From: a virus
Length of the DNA: 45,275 nucleotides
Virus record (IMG/VR): IMGVR_UViG_3300028840_003477
Coordinates: 1-45,275 of that record
Direction: 5' to 3' (one strand)
Shown: positions 20,317-28,652 of the stretch, one piece after another
Layout of the letters: each line of letters starts with the position of its first letter
Numbering within the stretch: position 1 is the first letter of the stretch
Translations under genes and position numbers: made by a program
Notes under the pieces: model-generated
Database searches by the model: none
What the model was told of the DNA's origin: nothing
The model's input: only the letters and a program-made list of their open reading frames with translations

Positions 20317-20894
20317 GATTGCTTATAGCAATAGGGTTGATAGCGGTTGGGTTGATGGCGATGGGCGCAGCGGAAAGTACCGGAGTAAATAAGCCCATCC
20401 CTGCGAAGCAGTGGACGGAAAAAGCGAAGGTATGGACCGCCCGCAGCTGCGTCGGTGAAGCCGGTTTTGACGCCGTTGAAGAGTGTATGGCGATAGCTTG
20501 GGTGTACGCCACCAGGGCGAACGATACGAGCAGAACCTATCTGTGGATAGTGAAGAGGTATTCGTCCGCAATCAAGCGACATGACGAGCACGACCGGCCA
20601 TGGATATTCGAATTGAACGCGGACGGAGAAAAACCTGAGAATTGGCCGCCCGTTTTATCGTGGAAGCGCCACCGCCCGATGTGGTCCGAAATTCTTGAAG
20701 GGTTAGATGCTTGGGCGAAAGGGGACGTACCAAACCCGGTCCCAGGCGCGAACCATTACGGTTCAGTGGTAGATGCTCGCAGGGCGCTGTACGTAAGGAA
20801 GTGGACGAAGCTAGAAGCGCCTGGGCATTTTCGAAACTGGTTTTTCGATTCGAAAACGAAGGGAAAAGTGGTTTACCAGTTTCGACGAAACTAG
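20313..20894 (+). CDS. SleB-like cell wall hydrolase / endolysin candidate, 193 aa
   Basis: N-terminal hydrophobic segment (residues 2-20, LLIAIGLIAVGLMAMGAA) acts as a Sec signal or signal anchor. The catalytic-type segment is ARSCVGEAGFDAVEECMAIA (Glu 49), resembling the xxxGEA motif of SleB-like lytic transglycosylases. Later GANHYGS (residues 145-151) corresponds to the conserved His region of these hydrolases. Exported endolysins with such anchors are released to cleave peptidoglycan at lysis. Excellent SD (AAGGAGGGAG). It ends the lysis-type cluster 134 bp before the first virion gene. Confidence 0.7.
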   Translation: MRLLIAIGLIAVGLMAMGAAESTGVNKPIPAKQWTEKAKVWTARSCVGEAGFDAVEECMAIAWVYATRANDTSRTYLWIVKRYSSAIKRHDEHDRPWIFELNADGEKPENWPPVLSWKRHRPMWSEILEGLDAWAKGDVPNPVPGANHYGSVVDARRALYVRKWTKLEAPGHFRNWFFDSKTKGKVVYQFRRN

Positions 20895-21028
20895 ACGGCA
20901 ACGGTCTTTTACGCTACCATTCGAGTCGTGATGTCAACTTCGCTCCCAGTTCGTTTTTCAACGGACAGGCCATCGTCAAAGGACTCTGGCGAGACGCCGT
21001 CAAGGGGCAATTTCACAGGAGGTGAAAA

Positions 21029-21328
21029 ATGGGTTCTGGTGTAAACAGGATGATGACCGGCGCCGTGACCGGGACGGGAAGTGCTCTCAACGTTCGCACC
21101 GTGGGCTTCCGGCCCAGGGTCGTGGAACTCCTCAACGTGGGCGGGAACGTTACCGCCAAGTGGGTCGAAGGGATGGCCGACGCATCTGCGGTGAAGTACA
21201 TCACCGATGGTACGCAGTCGCTCATCACGAGCGACGGGATCACGCCGCTGTCGGACGGGTTCACCATCGGGGCGGACACCGACATCAACGTGGATACCGA
21301 ACTGGTCCGCTGGATCGCCCACGAGTAG
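21029..21328 (+). CDS. Virion-associated protein candidate, 99 aa
   Basis: Very strong SD (AGGAGGTGAAAA), as used by the capsid gene, suggesting high expression. Gly/Thr-rich N-terminus (GAVTGTGSALNVRTVGFRPR) with strands VVELLNVGGNV, KWVEGMAD, then DGTQSLITSDGITPLSDGFT and ending WIAHE. I associate this outline (fRPR.VelvN, GMA, TSdGIt...dGFTIG) with small virion proteins encoded near terminases in many phages. A minor structural or decoration role is likely; a hairpin follows it. Confidence 0.6.
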   Translation: MGSGVNRMMTGAVTGTGSALNVRTVGFRPRVVELLNVGGNVTAKWVEGMADASAVKYITDGTQSLITSDGITPLSDGFTIGADTDINVDTELVRWIAHE

Positions 21329-21354
21329 TCGGCGCACCGGGAGTCTCCAACTTG

Positions 21355-21391
21355 GGCCGAACCGGGCGGTGAGAACCGCCCGGTGTTGGCC
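21355..21391 (+). terminator. Strong GC hairpin without U-tract
   Basis: ACCGGGCGGT (21361-21370) and ACCGCCCGGT (21375-21384) close a GAGA tetraloop; GGCC on both flanks extends the stem. No T run follows, so it may tune read-through or protect mRNA ends rather than terminate fully. Confidence 0.6.
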
Positions 21392-21406
21392 GTTTCGAGG
21401 TGAGAG

Positions 21407-21787
21407 ATGACGCGCAAATATTCCCCGGCCAAGGCGCCTGACTACGTTATCCATCGAGAGAACGTCACCGCCGTCGATACCATCGCCAACTTCAAAGGGG
21501 GCGACGGTATCAACATGGCCAACTATCAGTACGCCCACGTCCAAGTAATCCCCAAACCCGCGTCCGACGCGGACCCAACCGTTGCGGTGTACTGGTGGTC
21601 GGAAGCCGCAGGAGAATTCGTTCAAGAAAATCCGGCGCTCACCAAGGCGGGAGTCGGAGCGAACGTCCCATACGAGTTCACCGTTGAGTGTCGCGGAAGA
21701 AAGATGTTCATCGCGGTGACCGTTTTGGCGACCGGCGAAGTGGAGAAGATTCTCGTGGGCGGTTTCGAACTCAACGACGCCGGTTGA
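21407..21787 (+). CDS. Structural protein paralogue A, 126 aa
   Basis: Shares YWWSEA.GEFVQE, GVGANVPYEFTVECRGRKM and a GE....VGGFELN.AG ending with the adjacent 21803 gene, so the two are tandem duplicates. All-beta, with a jelly-roll- or Ig-like outline expected for virion surface or decoration proteins. SD GAGGTGAGAG. It lies between the 21029 gene and the large terminase in the strongly translated structural block. Confidence 0.65.
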   Translation: MTRKYSPAKAPDYVIHRENVTAVDTIANFKGGDGINMANYQYAHVQVIPKPASDADPTVAVYWWSEAAGEFVQENPALTKAGVGANVPYEFTVECRGRKMFIAVTVLATGEVEKILVGGFELNDAG

Positions 21788-21802
21788 GAGCGGAGGTAGA
21801 TG

Positions 21803-22168
21803 ATGGAAAGCGGTCCGAAGAAAGCGCCAGAGTATGCGCACCATCGTTCCGGCGTAACGACTCCGGACGTGATTGCGACGACGCCGCAGACACAAGGGAT
21901 CAACTGCTCCAACTATCAGCACGCCCATATTCAGGTCGTCCCAAGCGGCGGGGCAAATCCGAACGTCGCCGTGTACTGGTGGTCGGAAGATGGTGGCGTA
22001 TGGGTACAAGAGCACACTCCCATCACGCGTTCCGGCGTTGGGGTGGACACCCCATACGAGTTCACTGTTGAGTGTCGTGGTCGGATCATGCTAGTCGCAG
22101 TGACGGCAATCGCGGCCGGGGAGTGCGACGTGTACGTGGCCGGTTTCGAATTGCAAAACGCCGGTTGA
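21803..22168 (+). CDS. Structural protein paralogue B, 121 aa
   Basis: Tandem duplicate of the 21407 gene (shared YWWSEDGGVWVQE, GVGVDTPYEFTVECRGRIM, ending GFELQNAG). ATG 21803 is preferred to the ATG at 21800, because GGAGG is six bases from the former and three from the latter. The N-terminus (KAPEYAHHRSGV) parallels APDYVIHRENV in the other copy. The two might form a mixed surface structure or serve alternative receptors. Followed after 7 bp by the terminase. Confidence 0.65.
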   Translation: MESGPKKAPEYAHHRSGVTTPDVIATTPQTQGINCSNYQHAHIQVVPSGGANPNVAVYWWSEDGGVWVQEHTPITRSGVGVDTPYEFTVECRGRIMLVAVTAIAAGECDVYVAGFELQNAG

Positions 22169-22175
22169 GGCCGGC

Positions 22176-23651
22176 ATGTCGGGCGCATCGATTTCATCGA
22201 TCATCGGGAAGGGCGCAAAGCGGTTAGACGCCGCAGAGCGTTCGGAGTTGGTAGAATGCTACGAGCACTTCCACGCGATGGGGAACGAGTGGCTGCGCCG
22301 ACAGATCATCGATAACAATCGCATCGACATCTTAGCGGTAGAGATATTGGGCTATCAAGTTGAGCCCTTTCATCTTGAGCTAATGCGCTACCAATTCGTT
22401 CACCCGGACAACATCCAGCTAGTCTTTCGCGGCGCCGGGAAATCAACGATTTGTACCGTCACGAAATCGATTCATTTGCTCCTCAAGAATCCCGACCTCC
22501 GCATCCTCATCGCGTCGAAGACGACCTCCAATGCGGAGGCGTTTTTGAAAGAGATCAAGGGGCACTTCGAATACAACGAACGCCTTGCGGAAGTTTTTGG
22601 ACTCTACTACGACCCACGGCGTGTAGCGAAGTGGGACAACAAAGAGATAGAAGTGCTCCCAAGAAAGACGCATACGAAGGAAGCGAGCATCACGTGCGTG
22701 GGCGTCGAAGGGACCATCGTTAGCAAGCACTACGACGTCATCATCGCGGATGACCTCGTTGATGAGGATAACTCTCGCACGCGGCATATGCGAGACAAGA
22801 CCAAGACTTGGTATTATCAAACGCTTGATCCGACCTTAGAACCGCCCGATGATACCGTGGAGCATCGAGGCGAGTATCACCGCCTGGGAACGCGCTACCA
22901 CTACGACGATTTGTATGGGCACCTCATCGCGAACGAATTGAGCGAGCATCATCACATTATTCCGTCGCTATCTCCGGAAGGCCGCAGCCCATGGCCCGAG
23001 AAATACCCGCCCGAATGGTTCGATGAGAAGCGCAAGAAGTCGGGACTCATCATCTTCAACGCGCAGTACCAATGCGACACGGAGGCGATGAAAGGCGAGG
23101 TGTTCCGCTACGACGATTGTCAGTTGATAGAACCGAGTAACATCCCAGGAGGTCTTCGCATCTTCATGGGAATCGATTTGGCGATTAGCCAACAGCAATC
23201 CGCCGATCATTTTTCCATCGTCGTTATCGGGATGGACGAGGACAAAAACCGTTACGTGCTAGACTACTACGATGACCAACTCCGGTTCGGGGACCAGACG
23301 AAAAAGATCATCGCATTTTACGAGAAGTGGGACCCGATTCGAGCGTGTATAGAGACGAACGCTTACCAGCAAGCGCAATATCAAAATTTGAAGGACGAAG
23401 ACAAGGACATCCGCCTCACGCCGGTTAACCAGGATAAGGACAAAGTGTCGCGGGCGTGGAAGTTAACGTCGTTGTTCGAAGAGGGAAAAATGTTTTTCAA
23501 AAAGGGAGGGAGCATCCATCTATTCATCGAACAGTTGGTGCTATTCCCTAGTTACCGATATGACGACCTCTTCGACGCCTTGGATTTGGCGGTGAGAGCT
23601 AGCAAGTTCAGGAAGCGAAAGAAGAGGCGCAAGGAACCGGGATTGATTTAG
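22176..23651 (+). CDS. terL: Terminase large subunit
   Basis: The DNA-packaging motor of the prohead: ATPase plus nuclease that cuts concatemeric DNA. Walker A is FRGAGKST (residues 84-91), preceded by the adenine-binding region EPFHLELMRY. Walker B is DVIIADD (187-193). The RNase-H-like nuclease begins with IFMGIDLAIS (Asp 334), with a second acidic position ACIETNAY and the C-terminal RYDDLFDALDLAV as third. At 491 residues it is a normal length. Weak SD (GAGG) before ATG 22176. Partners are the portal directly downstream and the putative small subunit at 18481. The terminase type (cos or headful) cannot be read from this sequence. Confidence 0.92.
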   Translation: MSGASISSIIGKGAKRLDAAERSELVECYEHFHAMGNEWLRRQIIDNNRIDILAVEILGYQVEPFHLELMRYQFVHPDNIQLVFRGAGKSTICTVTKSIHLLLKNPDLRILIASKTTSNAEAFLKEIKGHFEYNERLAEVFGLYYDPRRVAKWDNKEIEVLPRKTHTKEASITCVGVEGTIVSKHYDVIIADDLVDEDNSRTRHMRDKTKTWYYQTLDPTLEPPDDTVEHRGEYHRLGTRYHYDDLYGHLIANELSEHHHIIPSLSPEGRSPWPEKYPPEWFDEKRKKSGLIIFNAQYQCDTEAMKGEVFRYDDCQLIEPSNIPGGLRIFMGIDLAISQQQSADHFSIVVIGMDEDKNRYVLDYYDDQLRFGDQTKKIIAFYEKWDPIRACIETNAYQQAQYQNLKDEDKDIRLTPVNQDKDKVSRAWKLTSLFEEGKMFFKKGGSIHLFIEQLVLFPSYRYDDLFDALDLAVRASKFRKRKKRRKEPGLI

Positions 23652-23660
23652 GAGGGAGCC

Positions 23661-25511
23661 ATGGCGAGAAAAGCGAAACCGGCCGTTGCGAGGATGGCAG
23701 AGGAGACGGCGGCAAGCGGTTCCTCCACGAACCAAAAAGCAATGCGTACCATCGGTGCGAGGATCATCGAGATAGACGCGCGCAAAGCGGCGCAAGCGGA
23801 ACCGGGGAAGTCAACACGGATTCCCGATGATCCCATCTACGCTTTGACCGAAGAGGGGAAGCTCATTGAGCCGCCATACGACCTCTTCACGCTTGCGCTC
23901 CTTACCGAGAATAGCACGGAGTTGAATCAGTGCGTCGAAGCTATGGAGACGAACATCGAAGCGTTCGGCCATCGTTTCGTTCCTCGCGTCAAAGGAACGC
24001 CCGACAACCCGCTGCCGAAGGACGTCCAGAAAGCGGTCAACAAGGAATTCGTGAAGTTGGAAAACTTCTTCGCGTACGCAACGCGGGAATCCTTCGTCAA
24101 ATTCCGTCGCAAGCTCCGGAAGGATTTGGAGACGACCGGCACCGGCTATTTCGAGGTGGTTCGGAACGCGGCCGGGGACATCCAATCCTTCGCTCATCTC
24201 CCCAGCTATCAAATGCGGTTATCTCGTCTTGAAGATAAGTTGGTGAAGACGAAGAGGAAGATTCTGGAGCTTCAAGAGGACGGCAGCGTGAAGGTCGTGG
24301 AGATTTCGGAATGGAGGCGGTTCCGAAAGTACGCCCAGTCCAGGACGGCGAGACGGCGCAACTTGGAAATCTCGCAAGGCTACAAGGGCATCCGGTGGTA
24401 CAAAGAATTCGGAGATGAACGCATCTACGATAACACGACCGGAGACTTGGCGAAGGAAGGCGAAACGCTACCCATCGACCGCCAAGCAAATGAGGTCATC
24501 TATCTCGATTTGTACTCCCCGCGTACTCCATACGGACTTCCCCGGTTTGTCGGAAACTTGCTTAGCATTTTCGGTGATCGCGCCTCCGAAGAAATCAACT
24601 ACATCACCTTCCGCAATAACAATATTCCGTCGATGGTCATCGCGGTTTCGAACGGGCAGCTGACGGAAGGAACGATTGAGCGCATCGAGAGTTTCGTTGA
24701 GTCGCAAATTCAAGGGTCGGACAACTATAGCAAATTCCTAATCCTGGAAGCGGAAGGGATGGTGGAAGGCGAGGACGGGTCGCAGATCAAAATCGACATC
24801 AAGCCTTTAACCGAAGAGCAACATCACGACGCGCTATTCCAAAAGTACAGTTCCAATAATCAAGACAAAATCCGTCGCGCATTTCGGTTGCCGCCCATCT
24901 TTGTCGGTCGGAGCGACGATTACACGAGGGCAACGGCCGAATCTAGCCGGCAGTTGGCCGATGAGCAGGTCTTCGCTCCGGAGCGTGACGAATTCGACTC
25001 CATCATCAATCGTTTCCTCTTCCCGGATATGGGAATCATTTACCACAAGTTCCGTTCGAATTCTCCCAACACTACCGATAACCAAGAGTTGGTAAAAATC
25101 CTCGCAGGAGCTGAGAAGACGGGCGGGATGACGCCCCGAATCGCCCGCTTGCTGTTGGAGGATATTCTAGGCATGCCTCTTCCCGAGTTCCAGGAAGGGT
25201 ATGACCCGGACGTCCCGTTCAGTCTAACGATGGCGGAGGCGGTGAAGAACAAAGCCGACGCATCGGAACCGGGACAGCAGGTCACGGCGCTCAAATCCCT
25301 CTTCCGGGAGCTATATGACGACGAAGAAGAAGCCGATGCGATGTACGAAGCCGCATGCGAGAAATGCGGGAACCTCGTCCACGTTTCGAAGCTGGATACC
25401 AGCGGTGATCCGTTGGTCGATCATCTCCTGGAAGTACACAAGCGCATCGAGTCGAAGTGGGCCGAAGAAGTCGGTGGCGAAGAAGACGACGATCACTCCC
25501 ACGAAGGCTAA
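23661..25511 (+). CDS. Portal protein (PBSX-like) with C-terminal zinc finger
   Basis: The dodecameric head vertex through which DNA passes. Residues about 250-480 show the PBSX/SPP1-like portal core: VGNLLSIFGDRASEEINYIT, FRNNNIPSMVIAVSNGQLTE, and KIRRAFRLPPIFVGRSDDYT, then ATAESSRQLADEQVF. SD GGAGGGAG. Length 616. Unusual is the C-terminal extension: C566, C569, H588 and H593 (CEKC...HLLEVH) form a C2H2-like zinc finger, followed by an acidic and His tail. It may contact the next protein or DNA during assembly. The preceding gene is the terminase. Confidence 0.88.
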   Translation: MARKAKPAVARMAEETAASGSSTNQKAMRTIGARIIEIDARKAAQAEPGKSTRIPDDPIYALTEEGKLIEPPYDLFTLALLTENSTELNQCVEAMETNIEAFGHRFVPRVKGTPDNPLPKDVQKAVNKEFVKLENFFAYATRESFVKFRRKLRKDLETTGTGYFEVVRNAAGDIQSFAHLPSYQMRLSRLEDKLVKTKRKILELQEDGSVKVVEISEWRRFRKYAQSRTARRRNLEISQGYKGIRWYKEFGDERIYDNTTGDLAKEGETLPIDRQANEVIYLDLYSPRTPYGLPRFVGNLLSIFGDRASEEINYITFRNNNIPSMVIAVSNGQLTEGTIERIESFVESQIQGSDNYSKFLILEAEGMVEGEDGSQIKIDIKPLTEEQHHDALFQKYSSNNQDKIRRAFRLPPIFVGRSDDYTRATAESSRQLADEQVFAPERDEFDSIINRFLFPDMGIIYHKFRSNSPNTTDNQELVKILAGAEKTGGMTPRIARLLLEDILGMPLPEFQEGYDPDVPFSLTMAEAVKNKADASEPGQQVTALKSLFRELYDDEEEADAMYEAACEKCGNLVHVSKLDTSGDPLVDHLLEVHKRIESKWAEEVGGEEDDDHSHEG

Positions 25512-25517
25512 CCGGCG

Positions 25518-28193
25518 TTGTCGCTTGAGCGCACATACGCTGGTCTCGTACTAGCAGACTCCATCATCGCGAAAGCGGCGCGCATCTCCGAAGTCTCGCA
25601 GATGGGAAGAGTCGAGAAGCGCGCACGCGAGTTCATCACGGCCGCTTGGGAACGTCGCGCAAAGCAAGCGACGAAGAAAGCCGCAGCGATGGCGCGGCAG
25701 CTGAAACCGGCTTCGCAAATTGCCGCTGCGGTCAACAAGATCATGGGCGGATGGGCGAAGGAAATTGAGCCGGTGTTCTTGAAGGAGTTTGCGAGCGTCT
25801 ATCGCCTGGGAAGAATCGCGGCGTGGAAGAAAGCAACGCGCCAAACGAAAGCGGAGTTGCGCTACAACACGCCCAAATTCGAAGAGGTGAAGAAAGCGGA
25901 CGTTGCGCAACTGCTCCCAAGTTTCGACCTCATCGACGATGCGGCGGTCGAAGCGTTGGAGAACCAGCAAGTGTTCTGGATAGGAGAGCACTACAAGGAC
26001 AACGTCTCCCCAAGCATCGCCGGTGTAACGAAGGAGACGATGGCGCAAGCCGGTCGCGATGCGCGAGCAGCGGGCAAGGCGATGTCCGAAAAGGTCGCCG
26101 CATCGCTATCGAAAGTGCGAGTGCCGGGCGGGTTCAACGGGAGCGCAAAGCAGTACTTTGAAGGACTCACGGCGAACGCGATGACCGTGGCGAGGGTCCA
26201 CGGCCAGATGCGTAGCTTTATGGACATTGGGATCACGCGCTATTCGATTAGCAATCCCAGCGATCATCGGACCTGTAAGCGTTGCGCCCATATGGAGGGG
26301 AAGGTCTTCACGACGAAGCAGGGCGCCGAGCAGATGGGGAAAGAGCTTGCGGCCGATAGTCCGGAAGAAGTGAAAGCCGCTCATCCGTGGCTAACCGAAA
26401 AGCAAATCAAGGACATCTCCCCGAAAGCAGGACCACAAAAAGGCGCAGCAGGAGCGAAGGACGCAAAAGCGCTCGCAGCGAAGGGCCAAGCACTACCTCC
26501 CTACCACTACCGTTGTCGATGTACCGTCGATATCAGCGATGAGGTAGGGTCGTATGAAAGCCTTGCGCCGTTCGTTGCGCCGAAACCGGGCAAACCGCCC
26601 GTGATGATTCCGCCTATCGAAGCGGTGCGCATAGCCACACCATCGCTGTGGGCCAAAGGATTGGATGCGGCGGAAAAAGAAGCATTCGGCGCTTGGAGTG
26701 GCCAGGATTATTTCTCGATCAAGCTCGTGGATCAGGGCGGCAAGGAAGCCGCCAAGAAATATCCACAGGCCGCCAAACGGTTAAAAGCGATGCGCGAAGC
26801 GTTAGACCGGGCGCCCATTCACCAAGGCAAGGTCTATCGCGGAATGTACGCGATGGACGACGAAGCCATCGCGCCGTTCATCAAAAAGGGAAACATCGTC
26901 CAGCAGGATTCATTGAGCAGTTGGTCGCAGAGTAAAACCGTGGCAAAGGGCGCAGGGGAATTGGCTACGGAAAAGGGCCAGAACTTCCTGATAATGGAAG
27001 TGAAAACTAGCAAGGGCGCCTATGATATTACTCCGGCAACAATCGGCCACGAAAAGGAAGTGCTATTAGAAAAAGGAAAAAAACTGCGCGTCCAAAAAGT
27101 GGTAAAGATCGTTGGCGAAAATTCGATGGGTGAAAAAGTCTCCGGGTATCGCGTTCTGTTTCAAGAAGTCGATGACGCGGCGTTGCCGAAGCTCAAACCG
27201 AAGCCCAAGCCGAAACCGAAGAAGAAACCGAAACCGAAGTTGACCGGCGACGACAAAGTGCTGTTCGATTTGAAAAAGGGCAGCGTGGTCTCTCAACGGA
27301 GAATCGGGCAAGGCGTTAACGGCGCCGAAAGAATGGTTTTGGAAACACCGGACGGCGCAAAGATAGACGCTGTTTGGAAAGCCGCAAAGAACGAAGAGAA
27401 AAAATTGAGGCAGGGAATCAAAGCTGGGTCCTATTATCGGCGTGAGGCCGCTTACTATCGGTTGGATGTAGAGCTAGGAGGGAAGCCGGTTACACCTCCA
27501 ACAATTGCGCGCAACCCTAAGACCGGACAAGGCAGGGGAAGTCTTCAAGCATGGGACAAGAAAGCAAAAGGAATGGACGACGCATTCGGCGGTCCTATTT
27601 ACTTGGATTTGTCGGACGCGCCAAGCGTGCGTCGAACATTTTTGATGGACGTAATTGCGGCGAACGATGATCGACACGGCGGGAATATTCTGTTCAAAGT
27701 AGCGGGCCAAGGGAAGAAAAGAACAATCAAAGTAGTCGCAATTGATAACGGTCTTTCGTTCCCGAAGGGGAACGTGTCGAGATTCCTTTTCCCGCCATCC
27801 ACGGCGGGAGAGAAGTTGATGGCGTTAGACGACGTCAGCATCAAGCAAGTGAAGAAGTTGAAGTTGGAAAACGTGGCCAAGATATTGAAGAAAGAAGGCA
27901 TCGACGAATTGGCCGCGAAGCAAACGTTGATAAGAATAAAAGCGTTACAGAAAAATCCGGAAGTGTTGACAGACGCGCTCAAAAAGAAATTGTTTGATCC
28001 ATTTACGGGTCAGCAAAGGAGCCTGGACAAACTCGACGCTTTCCAGCGAAGGACCAGGGTGAGAGAAACCATGGAAGGATTTTTCAAGGACGCCGCGATG
28101 AGACCGGGCAAAATAGGCGTCATGCCGGATGATCGAAAAGCCATTGATGGAATACTCGACAAGGTTTACAAAAAGTCATCGAAGAGGAATTGA
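25518..28193 (+). CDS. MuF head protein fused to ADP-ribosyltransferase and kinase-like domain
   Basis: Three modules. (1) Residues about 1-345: a MuF/SPP1 gp7-like head morphogenesis domain, with SNPSDHRTCKRCAHMEGKVF and the YHYRCRCTVD end motif; such proteins sit at the portal and can be injected. (2) About 372-552: an R-S-E class ADP-ribosyltransferase, with KVYRGMY (Arg 441), DSLSSWSQS (465-472) and GHEKEVLL (Glu 512, Glu 514). (3) After a Lys/Pro linker (555-575): a PI3/4-kinase or HipA-like fold, with VWKAA (Lys 621), REAAYYRLD (Glu 643), NDDRHGGN (Asp 718, Asn 723) and AIDNGLSF (Asp 743). TTG start at 25518 with a distant AAGG. The 3' half appears lower in G+C than the 5' half, suggesting module gain. 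MuF-ART fusions are known; the added kinase makes this one notable. Whether both domains are active is inference. Confidence 0.85.
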   Translation: MSLERTYAGLVLADSIIAKAARISEVSQMGRVEKRAREFITAAWERRAKQATKKAAAMARQLKPASQIAAAVNKIMGGWAKEIEPVFLKEFASVYRLGRIAAWKKATRQTKAELRYNTPKFEEVKKADVAQLLPSFDLIDDAAVEALENQQVFWIGEHYKDNVSPSIAGVTKETMAQAGRDARAAGKAMSEKVAASLSKVRVPGGFNGSAKQYFEGLTANAMTVARVHGQMRSFMDIGITRYSISNPSDHRTCKRCAHMEGKVFTTKQGAEQMGKELAADSPEEVKAAHPWLTEKQIKDISPKAGPQKGAAGAKDAKALAAKGQALPPYHYRCRCTVDISDEVGSYESLAPFVAPKPGKPPVMIPPIEAVRIATPSLWAKGLDAAEKEAFGAWSGQDYFSIKLVDQGGKEAAKKYPQAAKRLKAMREALDRAPIHQGKVYRGMYAMDDEAIAPFIKKGNIVQQDSLSSWSQSKTVAKGAGELATEKGQNFLIMEVKTSKGAYDITPATIGHEKEVLLEKGKKLRVQKVVKIVGENSMGEKVSGYRVLFQEVDDAALPKLKPKPKPKPKKKPKPKLTGDDKVLFDLKKGSVVSQRRIGQGVNGAERMVLETPDGAKIDAVWKAAKNEEKKLRQGIKAGSYYRREAAYYRLDVELGGKPVTPPTIARNPKTGQGRGSLQAWDKKAKGMDDAFGGPIYLDLSDAPSVRRTFLMDVIAANDDRHGGNILFKVAGQGKKRTIKVVAIDNGLSFPKGNVSRFLFPPSTAGEKLMALDDVSIKQVKKLKLENVAKILKKEGIDELAAKQTLIRIKALQKNPEVLTDALKKKLFDPFTGQQRSLDKLDAFQRRTRVRETMEGFFKDAAMRPGKIGVMPDDRKAIDGILDKVYKKSSKRN

Positions 28194-28205
28194 ATTCAGT
28201 AGGTA
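28177..28205 (+). promoter_or_regulatory. Promoter, CATCGA-N17-TAGGTA class
   Basis: CATCGA at 28177-28182 lies in the last codons of the MuF fusion; 17-bp spacer; TAGGTA at 28200-28205 (TATAAA overlaps at 28204). The expected start falls at the ATG at 28213, so that mRNA may be leaderless. Confidence 0.4.
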
Positions 28206-28212
28206 TAAAAAG

Positions 28213-28542
28213 ATGCTATTAAAAGTCTCCCAATTTAATCGCGCCGATGGAAGCTACACTCTCCTGGTAACCTTCAATTTGAAAGGCGGGAAAGTGAAAG
28301 CCGATTGGCAAGCCGGTTCCGGCTGGTTCAAAGAGGACTTGGAGCACAACGGCATCGTGACAGCCGATGGGCAGTTCTTCCCGAAGGATGGAAAGAAATT
28401 CTTCGATGCGCTTCCACTCGCTTTCTCCAACTCCAGCGTCATCATCGTCCACGAGGGAACGATGCCGCCCAAGTTCGCAGATTCCGGTTTCGATTTCATG
28501 ACCGTGTATGACGAGAACGGAAAGCAAATCGAGCCCAAATAA
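28213..28542 (+). CDS. Hypothetical protein adjacent to the MuF fusion, 109 aa
   Basis: Starts 19 bp after the effector-like gene. Pattern: LKVSQFNRADGSYTLLVTFN, KADWQAGSGWFKEDLEHNGI, DGQFFPKDGKKFFDALPLAF, then SNSSVIIVHEG. I recall short proteins with this DGIV...G..F.P.DG..F..AL outline next to portal/MuF genes in many phages, so a head-related role is plausible. An immunity function toward the ART or kinase domain is an alternative suggested only by position. Only AGG lies at SD distance, and the promoter at 28177 would give a leaderless mRNA. No cysteine or membrane segment. Confidence 0.6.
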   Translation: MLLKVSQFNRADGSYTLLVTFNLKGGKVKADWQAGSGWFKEDLEHNGIVTADGQFFPKDGKKFFDALPLAFSNSSVIIVHEGTMPPKFADSGFDFMTVYDENGKQIEPK

Positions 28543-28652
28543 TTTTCTCCGACTTCTAAAAATTCCCCTCTTACACGAACGTCAAATAACTTTCCTATCC
28601 TAACGCAGCAGGGTTATCCTAGTCATCGTACCGTTCCTTGAAAGGGACATCG

